From JAGOTP01 sp964415465 (lineage in GTDB: Bacteria > Patescibacteriota > Patescibacteriia > 2-12-FULL-60-25), in assembly GCA_964415465.1 (NCBI GenBank), contig CAYQAL010000032.1:1-8670 (forward strand): 8,670 bases of DNA. The letters run 5' to 3'. Positions within the stretch are counted from its first letter, which is position 1; the number at the start of each line of letters is the position of its first letter. The notes below the pieces were generated by a model. The model had not been told where the DNA came from and made no database searches. It saw only the letters and a list, made by a program, of their open reading frames with translations. This document shows positions 1 to 5,900 of this stretch, in pieces. The position numbers were made by a program, and so were the translations under genes.

Positions 1-47
1 TGCGTGTCGATAAAGACCGCAACCCTTTGATGAGGGCGTTTAATCAT
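1..47 (-). CDS. 5' end of NYN/LabA-like (DUF88) protein, partial
   Basis: An ATG at 47-45 opens a minus-strand frame that stays open to the window edge (15 codons). The visible peptide is MIKRPHQRVAVFIDT. The hydrophobic strand ending in an aspartate (VAVFID) right after a short basic start is how NYN-domain (PIN-like RNase, LabA/DUF88) proteins begin, and that aspartate is normally one of the acidic metal-binding residues. Such proteins are common in CPR genomes. There is no SD; a pyrimidine run (CCTTTTTCT) directly precedes the ATG, as at rpsO and comEC. Only 15 residues are seen, so the family call rests on a short motif, and any Rossmann-type strand could look similar. Confidence 0.45.
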   Translation of the reverse strand, partial: MIKRPHQRVAVFIDT

Positions 48-153
48 AGAAAAAGGAAAACAATCGCGGCGCGCGTATAAAAATGGATAAATATGTAAAA
101 AGTGCGGCCGACGATCCGGAAAAGGATAGCAGAATAAGGCAAAATCTTCAACT

Positions 154-231
154 CAGAACGAATGTTCTGGGTTCAAGACCCGGCCGGAGACGAGGGGTTG
201 TTGGACCGCTAAGGACAGCGGGTGCTCCGGC
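154..231. other. Structured non-coding stretch with three hairpins
   Basis: Between the partial minus-strand gene and the pentapeptide gene, 48-270 has no convincing gene. It holds a 6-bp perfect hairpin (CAGAAC/GTTCTG, 154-159 with 164-169, loop GAAT), a 7-bp stem (GCCGGAG 183-189 with CTCCGGC 225-231), and inside that a 5-bp hairpin (CCGCT/AGCGG, 206-210 with 217-221). A T-arm-like element (stem CTGGG/CCCGG around TTCAAGA) lies at 167-183. On the minus strand these lie downstream of the pentapeptide gene's stop and could end its transcript, although no clear T-tract follows. They could also belong to a small structured RNA. Confidence 0.35.
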
Positions 232-270
232 ATGTGAAGGGGCGAGGGGTCTGTTGCAGGCTCTGGGGCG

Positions 271-843
271 CTACTTCTTCTTGCGCGAGCGTCCGGGACC
301 ACGGATGCCAAGCGTCGCGAGGCGACGCAAGATCTTGGCCTGGGCGGGCTCCATGACGCTGACGTTCGCGAAGGCGTTGCCCTTGGCAGAGAAGCCGTCG
401 AAGGTACATGTCTCGAAGATGCAGCCTCCGTCCTCCGAATCGATGTCGGTGAACGCGCAGCGCTTCACGTGGATGGCGCCGAAGTTCAGTCCCACGAATC
501 GGCAGTCCAGGAACTGCGAGTCCTCGAACATCAGGCCACGAATCCGATCATTGCCGGTGAACGTGCAGTTCCAGAATTTGCAGTCTCGAAACACCACATT
601 TCGCAGACATTCCACGGACAGGGCGCACTTGTTGAGATCGAGACCGATGATCACTACGCCCTTCAGGTTGAACGGGCCGAGGTCGATCTCCTGGATCTCG
701 CACAGATCTCCCTGAGGGGAAGTGAAGTTGAGAGTCACCTCGCGGTTGTTCGTCTGTGCTCGCACAGCGTTGAATCGGTCCGAATCAAGTTGGACCAGCT
801 GTTCAATCAACTCTCGGGCGTCCGTCTGGGTGTTTGGGGCCAT
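271..843 (-). CDS. Pentapeptide-repeat-like protein, 190 aa
   Basis: The protein reads as a right-handed beta-helix of the pentapeptide-repeat type. About residues 58-150 carry a five-residue rhythm with aromatic or aliphatic residues at fixed spacing and many central cysteines (FRDCKFWNCTF near 85-95, FEDSQFLDCRF near 106-116, then KRCAF and ETCTF). The N-terminal 35 residues look helical and polar. The tail is basic (GRSRKKK). There is no signal peptide or membrane segment, so it is probably cytosolic. The start at 843 is chosen because AAGGA lies 7 nt upstream; an in-frame ATG at 924 would overlap the rpsO terminator. Pentapeptide proteins often act as scaffolds or DNA mimics, but nothing here fixes a role. 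It lies downstream of rpsO on the same strand but beyond a strong terminator, so it is probably transcribed separately. A weak promoter-like pair (TTGTTG, 17 nt, TAAAAA) lies near 890-921. Confidence 0.7.
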   Translation of the reverse strand: MAPNTQTDARELIEQLVQLDSDRFNAVRAQTNNREVTLNFTSPQGDLCEIQEIDLGPFNLKGVVIIGLDLNKCALSVECLRNVVFRDCKFWNCTFTGNDRIRGLMFEDSQFLDCRFVGLNFGAIHVKRCAFTDIDSEDGGCIFETCTFDGFSAKGNAFANVSVMEPAQAKILRRLATLGIRGPGRSRKKK

Positions 844-918
844 GTTCTCATCCTTGTCCGCCGCGGGTTGGTTGGATTGCTGCCGCGGTACAGGTTTTTT
901 ATCGTGTTTTGTGTAAAA

Positions 919-952
919 CAACAAGACAGCCTGTTTGGAGGCTGTCTTGTTG
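919..952 (-). terminator. Intrinsic terminator of rpsO
   Basis: A 13-bp perfect stem (919-931 with 940-952) has an 8-nt loop. On the minus strand it starts 11 nt after the rpsO stop codon and is followed by TTTT at 918-915. The stem is long and perfect, but the T-tract is short. Confidence 0.85.
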
Positions 953-963
953 AGAGAAGGTGA

Positions 964-1224
964 TTAGACCTTCAATTTTGCCATCAATTCGTCGTAACCC
1001 TTGGCGTCTTCGCGCTTCAAGTACTTCATCAAGCGGCGGCGTTCACCAACCTTTTTGATAAGACCACGGCGGGAAGAGTGGTCTTTCTTGTGCATTTTGA
1101 GGTGCTCCGTGAGCTCCTTGACCTCTTCGGTCAAAATCGCGATCTGGACCTGTGGGGAGCCAGTATCGGTCGCATGAACGCGATATTTCTCAATAATTTT
1201 CTTCTTCTTGTCTGGGCTAAGCAT
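964..1224 (-). CDS. rpsO: 30S ribosomal protein S15
   Basis: S15 is a primary 16S rRNA-binding protein of the small-subunit platform, contacting the central-domain three-way junction. The 86-residue product has normal S15 length and motifs: TGSPQVQIAILTEEVKELTEHL near 21-42, HKKDHSSRRGLIKKVGERRR near 45-64, and the ending YLKREDAKGYDELMAKL. The gene stands alone: no pnp follows it, a terminator sits just after the stop, and the upstream operon ends in its own hairpins. The ATG has no SD; TCTCTTCT directly precedes it. The roughly 90-nt leader holds nested inverted repeats (1237-1283) that could serve S15 autoregulation, which is known in other bacteria through varied leader structures. Confidence 0.97.
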   Translation of the reverse strand: MLSPDKKKKIIEKYRVHATDTGSPQVQIAILTEEVKELTEHLKMHKKDHSSRRGLIKKVGERRRLMKYLKREDAKGYDELMAKLKV

Positions 1225-1236
1225 AGAAGAGATACG

Positions 1237-1283
1237 CGGCGTTCGAGTTAGGCTGGTGGAACCAACTTCACCAAAAAGCGCCG
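1237..1283 (-). promoter_or_regulatory. Candidate structured rpsO leader
   Basis: On the rpsO strand the 5' leader can fold into an outer 5-bp stem (CGGCG at 1283-1279 with CGCCG at 1241-1237) enclosing an inner hairpin (TGGTG 1273-1269 with CACCA 1258-1254, 10-nt loop). The structure ends 12 nt before the ATG. S15 leaders in other phyla are unrelated in sequence but similar in role. The placement fits, but no known S15-leader class is recognised. Confidence 0.25.
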
Positions 1284-1313
1284 TAGATAAATGTTAAGCG
1301 GGAGAAACGTATC

Positions 1314-1341
1314 AAAAAACAAAAAAAACGGCAACTGCCAT
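1314..1341 (-). terminator. Short hairpin with long T-tract, second terminator of the unknown-gene operon
   Basis: On the minus strand a 5-bp stem with one G-U pair (ATGGC/GCCGT, loop AGTT) is followed by eight T, a G, and six T. It lies 105 nt beyond the last stop of the 1446-2056 operon and just upstream of the rpsO leader, so it would insulate rpsO from read-through. The stem is short, but the T-tract is the strongest in the window. Confidence 0.45.
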
Positions 1342-1374
1342 CTTCGTTTGGGGTGTCTGTGGGTTGTGGGTGGG

Positions 1375-1436
1375 AGACACACGGGCGGGAGTCTCCCTGG
1401 GGAGTTGGGACCCTGTGGGGCCCGCCCGTGCTGTCT
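1375..1436 (-). terminator. Large GC-rich hairpin after the unknown-gene operon
   Basis: A perfect 10-bp stem (1380-1389 with 1421-1430, CACGGGCGGG/CCCGCCCGTG) is extended by five more pairs (1375-1379 with 1432-1436) past one bulged C. The 31-nt apical region can form a smaller CTCC/GGAG hairpin. It begins 9 nt after the minus-strand stop at 1446. No T-tract follows, so it may be a 3'-end protecting structure, with the weaker T-rich hairpin further on doing the termination. Confidence 0.5.
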
Positions 1437-1445
1437 TGAAACGCG

Positions 1446-1622
1446 CTACTCGAGGTCGTCGTAGCGCGACTTCGCCCTGCCGGCGTTGTAGAGCTCCGTA
1501 AAGCTCGGGCCGCGTCGCCGCTTGCCCTTGCTGCCCGCGTTGTCCACGCGGGCGGGCGGAAGTTCCGAGCCGCCGACCTCAGCGGCGGGCTCGTTGGCCT
1601 TGAGACTCTTCTTGTCGTTCAT
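1446..1622 (-). CDS. Small basic protein of unknown function, 58 aa
   Basis: I do not recognise this protein. It begins MNDKKSLKANEPAAEVGG, has a basic patch (GSKGKRRRG near residues 31-39), and ends with a short possibly helical segment and an acidic tail (SRYDDLE). It looks largely disordered. The start at 1622 is supported by AGAGGAG 5 nt upstream, one of the best SD sequences in the window. It begins 11 nt after the stop of the upstream 140-aa gene, so the two are almost certainly co-transcribed. The basic patch could bind nucleic acid, which is only a guess. The region is very GC-rich compared with leuS and comEC. The frame extends further upstream without a stop, but that part overlaps the neighbouring gene and is unlikely to be used. 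Confidence 0.6.
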   Translation of the reverse strand: MNDKKSLKANEPAAEVGGSELPPARVDNAGSKGKRRRGPSFTELYNAGRAKSRYDDLE

Positions 1623-1633
1623 CTTCGCTCCTC

Positions 1634-2056
1634 TCAGAACTGGAACTGAACATTGTCGATCTGGCGGAGGTCGATGACCTGCGCCTTGTTGTCCGGGCCG
1701 AGGCAGACGATGCCAGGACCCGACGCCGTCTTTTGGTGTCGCCACTGGGTGAGCAGGGAGGCGAGAGCCTGTTCATTCAGGCCCGGGCACTCCGCGTAAA
1801 CCCGATGGTGCTTGCGTCCGATCCGGAACATGTCCTTTTCGGCGCACCAGATCACCGCATCATGTTCGCGTACGGGCGCGAGAATGGGCTTGCAGTCGTT
1901 GTCCTGGAACATCAGGACCAGGCATTCTTCTCCGGAGTTCGGCGAAGTCTGTACCTGCAGGATCAGTTCCTGCACAGCCTCGGACTGCGCGCAGTGGGGA
2001 ATCAGCGCTTCATAGCGCTTCCCATCGAAAAGAAATGACATCCTTCGAGTACACAC
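1634..2056 (-). CDS. Unknown protein, 140 aa
   Basis: I recognise no family. The product looks globular, mixed alpha/beta and soluble, with no signal peptide or membrane segment. Central segments resemble beta strands (CLVLMFQDND, DAVIWCAEKDMFRIG), followed by a helix (NEQALASLLTQW) and a C-terminal strand pair (PGIVCLG, AQVIDLRQIDNVQFQF). It has five cysteines, none in CxxC pairs. The start may be GTG at 2056, with GGAG 10 nt upstream, or ATG at 2041 (MSFLFDGKRYEAL), whose only purine run abuts the ATG. The gene heads a two-gene unit with the 58-aa ORF 11 nt downstream and lies between strong hairpins. GC content is higher than in the flanking core genes, consistent with an accessory origin. 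A 101-codon frame on the opposite strand is judged to be a shadow. Confidence 0.65.
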   Translation of the reverse strand: MCTRRMSFLFDGKRYEALIPHCAQSEAVQELILQVQTSPNSGEECLVLMFQDNDCKPILAPVREHDAVIWCAEKDMFRIGRKHHRVYAECPGLNEQALASLLTQWRHQKTASGPGIVCLGPDNKAQVIDLRQIDNVQFQF

Positions 2057-2080
2057 GATTGCGAGACTCCATGCGCATAA

Positions 2081-2156
2081 GCGCGGTTGGGGGGAATGAC
2101 GGTGTTTGAGAAGCTCTGAAGCTCAAGCACCGTCTGTTCCCTCAAACCCCCTGCGC
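2081..2156. other. Long imperfect inverted repeat upstream of the unknown operon
   Basis: The core is a 13-bp stem with one G-U pair (2098-2110 with 2122-2134; GACGGTG/CACCGTC then TTGAG/CTCAA) around an 11-nt loop. Weaker outer pairing adds GGGAA/TTCCC, GGTT/AACC and terminal GCGC/GCGC. On the minus strand it lies 25 nt upstream of the GTG at 2056, so it would sit in that gene's leader if transcription enters from upstream. It could also be a back-up terminator for the unit at 2160-2367. No known riboswitch class is recognised. Confidence 0.4.
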
Positions 2157-2159
2157 AAC

Positions 2160-2188
2160 AAAACCTCCGGTTGGTGACCGGAGGTTTT
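2160..2188 (-). terminator. Strong intrinsic terminator
   Basis: A perfect 12-bp stem (AAAACCTCCGGT/ACCGGAGGTTTT, 2160-2171 with 2177-2188) has a 5-nt loop. Because the stem starts with A4 and ends with T4 it is symmetric and could work both ways. The minus strand is favoured because a consensus promoter (2338-2367) faces it and no plus-strand gene lies upstream. Confidence 0.75.
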
Positions 2189-2226
2189 GACGGTTGCTGA
2201 TCCTTGGGTTGGAGATCGAGCGCGCG

Positions 2227-2325
2227 TTATGCCACCGGTTGGTTGGAGTTGCAGAGTACGACAAAGAGCTTCGCGACAATGGAGCGAAGGTCATACTTAG
2301 CAATCAACACCTGACGGGACTGCAT
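2227..2325 (-). CDS. Candidate 32-aa ORF in a compact transcription unit
   Basis: The frame starts MQSRQVLIAKYDLRS and ends NSNQPVA. It lies entirely between a good promoter (2338-2367) and a strong terminator (2160-2188). The predicted transcription start is only about 6 nt before the ATG, so translation would be nearly leaderless, and no SD is present. The peptide has a cationic amphipathic first half and a hydrophobic stretch (IVAKLFVVLC). It matches nothing I recognise. The transcript may equally be a small non-coding RNA of about 170 nt. The rest of the gene-poor stretch 2057-2464 holds the hairpins and promoter listed separately. Confidence 0.25.
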   Translation of the reverse strand: MQSRQVLIAKYDLRSIVAKLFVVLCNSNQPVA

Positions 2326-2337
2326 AACGATATCTCT

Positions 2338-2367
2338 AGTGTAAGGTGAAACAAAAAAGAGTGTCAA
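2338..2367 (-). promoter_or_regulatory. Sigma70-type promoter for the compact unit
   Basis: On the minus strand, consensus TTGACA (2367-2362) is followed by an 18-nt spacer and TACACT (2343-2338, four of six consensus positions). The spacer is T-rich. The predicted start is near 2332. Confidence 0.6.
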
Positions 2368-2400
2368 GTAGTTTTGAAACCGGCTAAATAATATGATTGT

Positions 2401-2453
2401 GCCCCGGCGTCCTCCTAGGCGCCGGGGCGGGTGAAGCTGCGCAGGCGCGCAGC
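2401..2453 (-). terminator. Tandem GC hairpins after the 156-aa gene
   Basis: Two hairpins follow the minus-strand stop at 2465. The first is GCTGCGC/GCGCAGC (2447-2453 with 2436-2442, 4-nt loop). The second is GCCCCGGCG/CGCCGGGGC (2401-2409 with 2420-2428, 10-nt loop). After the second, the minus strand is AT-rich (ACAATCATATTATTTAG) but has no clean T-tract. It is probably the 3' end of the upstream transcript. Confidence 0.55.
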
Positions 2454-2464
2454 AGGTAGAACGG

Positions 2465-2935
2465 TCAGTTCGCGTCGTAGAGCGCGTTCCGGACCGCGAT
2501 GATGAACCTGATGGTGACACGTACCCCTTCGGAGGCGCGTGCCGTGACCAGTCCCGCTTCGGCGAGCTGGATGAGGCGGCAGGTGAGTTCATGCCATCCC
2601 TCCGGACCCTCCTTTCCAGAACGGCGGAGCAGGTCGGCGGGGCTAATCGTAGCCCATTCACCACGCTCACCGATCTCGCGGCAGCAGGTCAGGATGTGAG
2701 CAGCGAGCTCAACCTGACCGATGCGGGCGAAATCATCTGAAGTGATGAGCAGCTCGTACGAGCCACGTCCCTTCAGGTCCGGAAACGTCACCTCTTGTGC
2801 CTCCACTTGGGGCGGCGTCTGATCTCCCATCGTTCGTCCTTGTCCCTTCGCTTGGGTTGTCGCTAGAAAGCGAAAGCGAAGTGAGTCTTTATAAGCTTTT
2901 TCCTCAAGAACGTCAATGTTTTTAGGATCTGTCAT
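2465..2935 (-). CDS. Unknown protein with possible winged-helix C-terminus, 156 aa
   Basis: I do not recognise a family. About residues 70-145 read as a compact helical domain: SDDFARIGQVELAAHILTCC, ISPADLLRRSG, WHELTCRLIQLAEAGLVTA, then a strand (EGVRVTIRFIIAV). This helix-helix-helix-strand order with 'LAEAGLVTA' before a beta wing resembles a winged helix-turn-helix, so DNA binding is possible but unproven. The N-terminal 45 residues are polar. The start at 2935 (MTDPKNID) is chosen for AGGGAG 9 nt upstream. A second ATG at 2830 (MGDQTPP) has AAGGA 6 nt upstream and would give a 121-aa protein. DNA before 2830 is AT-richer than the GC-rich body, so the shorter start is a real alternative. 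The gene is divergent from leuS with 61 bp between starts, so its product could act on the shared region. Confidence 0.6.
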   Translation of the reverse strand: MTDPKNIDVLEEKAYKDSLRFRFLATTQAKGQGRTMGDQTPPQVEAQEVTFPDLKGRGSYELLITSDDFARIGQVELAAHILTCCREIGERGEWATISPADLLRRSGKEGPEGWHELTCRLIQLAEAGLVTARASEGVRVTIRFIIAVRNALYDAN

Positions 2936-2952
2936 AGATAGATCTCCCTCTA

Positions 2953-2982
2953 TTGTCAGCAAAAAGAGCCGTCTGATACGCT
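2953..2982 (+). promoter_or_regulatory. Candidate promoter of leuS
   Basis: TTGTCA (2953-2958, five of six consensus positions) is followed by an 18-nt spacer and TACGCT (2977-2982), preceded by TGA, giving an extended -10 form. The predicted start near 2989 leaves about 8 nt before the leuS ATG at 2997. This agrees with the absence of an SD there. The -10 hexamer itself is poor (three of six). Confidence 0.45.
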
Positions 2983-2996
2983 CAAGTCCACACTCT

Positions 2997-5900
2997 ATGC
3001 ATCCCCGAACGATCGAGACCATCCATGAGATGGAGGCGAAATGGCAGAAAACCTGGGCAGAAGCGGGTACTTACACCGCTCATACTGGGGATCCAGCCGC
3101 CAAGCAGGACAAGTTCTACGGCCTGGTTGAGTTTCCGTATCCGTCCGGGGAAGGGCTTCACGTTGGACATCCGCGTTCGTACACGGCGATCGACCTTGTA
3201 ACACGTAAGCGACGCATGGAAGGAAAAAATGTCCTCTATCCAATTGGCTGGGATGCGTTCGGACTCCCAACCGAAAACTTTGCGATCAAGCACAAAATTC
3301 GCCCGGCTGATGCGACGAAACGAAATGTTGGAAACTTTACACGCCAAATTAAATCCCTCGGATTTGGGTTCGATTGGACGCGCGAAGTCGATACGACGGA
3401 TCCGGCCTATTATAAATGGACGCAGTGGCAATTCTTGCAGTTTGTGAAAGCCGGGTTGGCCTACAAAGCGAAGTCGACGATTAACTGGTGTCCTCGCTGT
3501 AAGATTGGGCTTGCGAACGAAGAAGCGCAGGGAGGTGTGTGTGAACGGTGTGGTAACCCAGTTGAGAAACGCGAGAAGGCGCAGTGGATGATCAAGATTT
3601 CAAAATATGCCGATCGTTTGATCGATGATTTGAAGACGGTTGACTACCTCGACAAAATTGCGGCGCAGCAGGTGAACTGGATTGGTCGCAGTGAAGGAGC
3701 GGAGGTTGTGTTCCGTGTTCCGAAGTTTGAGAAGGTCCTGGTTGGAACCAATAACAAGAGCAAAATTGCGCGCGTAAAAAAGTTGTTGGGCGCGGTGTTG
3801 CCGGGTATTCACGTATTGTCTCCTGCCGAAGCGGGGATCGAAGAGATCGAAGTGAAAGAGGGGAATGACATGCTCGAAAATGCACGCATGAAGGCTGCTG
3901 CGTATGCAGGGAAAACGGATCTACCAATTATTGGCATGGACACAGGTCTCTACATCGCTGGTGAAAAACTCGATGTCGCAACACCAAAGCGCAACGCCTT
4001 GGACGGAGCAGATGAATCGACCTTGTCGCAAGAAGAAATCGCAAAAAAGTTGGACGCTTTCTATCGCGGAATTGCAGAAAAGCATGGCGGAAGTGTCGAA
4101 GGGTACTGGCAGGACTTTACGGTGTTACGCCTGCCAGATGGAACAGAGCTGACGCAAGAAAATAAGCGCCACATCGTGTTGACCAACGAACGTAAGGGCG
4201 ACATGGATGTGTATTTTCCGGTTCGTGGTCTCTACAAAGTAGCTGCGAATGGAAAATACGTTGTCGATCAGACGGAAGATGAGTCGGTGTACGTCGAGCT
4301 TGGTCCATTAGCACAAGCGTTTGCGAACGTGTGTTCCGAAGAAGTGCGTGTCTTCACGACGCGCCCGGATACCCTGTTTGGTGTGACGTATGTGACGTTG
4401 GCTCCAGAGCATGCGCTGGTTCAACAATGGTTGGCTGCAGGTAAGATTAAAAACGCCAACAAGGTTCGTGAGTACATCGAAACTGTGAAGAGCAAGACCG
4501 ACATGGAGCGCACGGCCGAAACGAAAGACAAGACGGGGATTGCGTTGGAAGGAGTCTTTGCAACGAATCCTGTAAACGGTGAACAGGTTCCGGTTTGGAT
4601 TGCGGACTATGTGTTAGCTGGGTATGGAACAGGAGCGGTGATGGCAGTTCCGGCACACGATGAGCGTGACTTTGCCTTTGCGGAGAAGCACGGACTGCAG
4701 GTGAAGCAGGTGGTGGCTCCCTATGTTCGCCTCTCAGGCGACTACGAACCACGCGTCAATAAAGAAACGCGTACGCGCGCTGTTGTAACAGCGATTATTC
4801 GACGTGCGGGAACAGACGAGTACTTGTTGCAAGACATGGCAGATGGACGTCGTGGATTTACGGGAGGTGGTGTAGAAGAGGGAGAAACCGTTGAAGACGC
4901 GCTGCGTCGTGAGGTGCGTGAGGAAACTGGCTATACCGACATGCAGATCGTGGCCAATGTGGGACAGATCTGGGGTCATGGCTACAAACCAAAGAAGGAC
5001 ATCAACTGCCTTGATCCAGATCAGACGTTTGTCGTTGAGGTCAGCGGTGAACCGCAGCAAGTTCGTTCGGAAGAAGATCTCACCGCACATCAATTAGTCT
5101 GGAAACCAAAGGCTGAAGTCGAGACGTTTGTGAACCTTCAGCACCATCAGCTGGCGTGGAAGTTGTCTCAGTCAGAAAACGCTTGTTTCACAGAGGATGG
5201 GGTTGCGACGACAACGTCAGGATTTTTGAGTGGCTTGCAAACAGCTGAGGCAAAGAAAACGATTGTTGCGTGGCTTGAGTCTCATGCCGCCGGTAAGGCC
5301 ATGAAGACCTATAAGCTGCGTGACTGGGTCTTCTCGCGTCAGCGTTATTGGGGTGAACCGATTCCGCTCGTGCACTGTGAAGCGTGTGCGAAGAAGAAAC
5401 AGAAAGCGCTCCTGATTCATGGCTTGGGTTCGAGCGCAGAAAAGGTTTGGATTCCCGAGATGAAGAGAGCGCTTGAAGCGAATGGGTTTGAAGTATTCGC
5501 TCCAACGATGTCGACGACATATAGTCCGACATTTGAGTCTTGGTTTGTTGAGCTCAAGCCGTACATGGATCAGTTGGGCGAGGACGATGTAATCGTGGCG
5601 CATAGTTTGGGTGGAACGATCGCGCTGCACTTGATCGCCGAGCATCGAAAGAGAATTGGTTCAGTGTATTTGGTTGCTCCTCTGATTGGTCCAGTGAGTG
5701 ATACACAATGGGAAGCAAAGCAGAATCGTCCCGGACGAAATACCAAAAAAGATTATGTTGCAGCTAGAAAGATCTGGGAGAAACCGATCGACTGGGCACT
5801 CGTCTCTTCGTTGGTCGGTAAGGGGCAGATCTTGAGCTCAGAAGATGATACACATGTTCCAAAAGCGGAGCATGCGTTCATCCCGGGGGGTTGGTACATC

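Noticed and set aside
111..191. Possible tRNA, suggested by a T-arm-like hairpin (TTCAAGA loop)
   Set aside because: Only five of seven acceptor pairs form, no D-arm or anticodon stem can be drawn, and the T-loop has a purine at the last loop position, where a pyrimidine is usual.
469..963. 164-codon plus-strand frame opposite the pentapeptide gene
   Set aside because: The minus strand has the periodic repeat pattern and a good SD; the plus frame runs through the rpsO terminator and has no recognisable family.
1733..2038. 101-codon plus-strand frame opposite the 140-aa gene
   Set aside because: It has no SD or promoter, and the minus-strand gene forms a tight two-gene unit with a strong SD for the second gene. 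It is likely a high-GC shadow.
2916..2996. N-terminal extension of LeuRS by 27 residues
   Set aside because: The extra residues match no LeuRS, overlap the divergent gene's start and would remove the candidate leuS promoter from the upstream region.
4734..5093. Long minus-strand frames within leuS
   Set aside because: They lie opposite the Nudix domain and have no protein-like motifs. They are shadows of a strongly coding plus strand.
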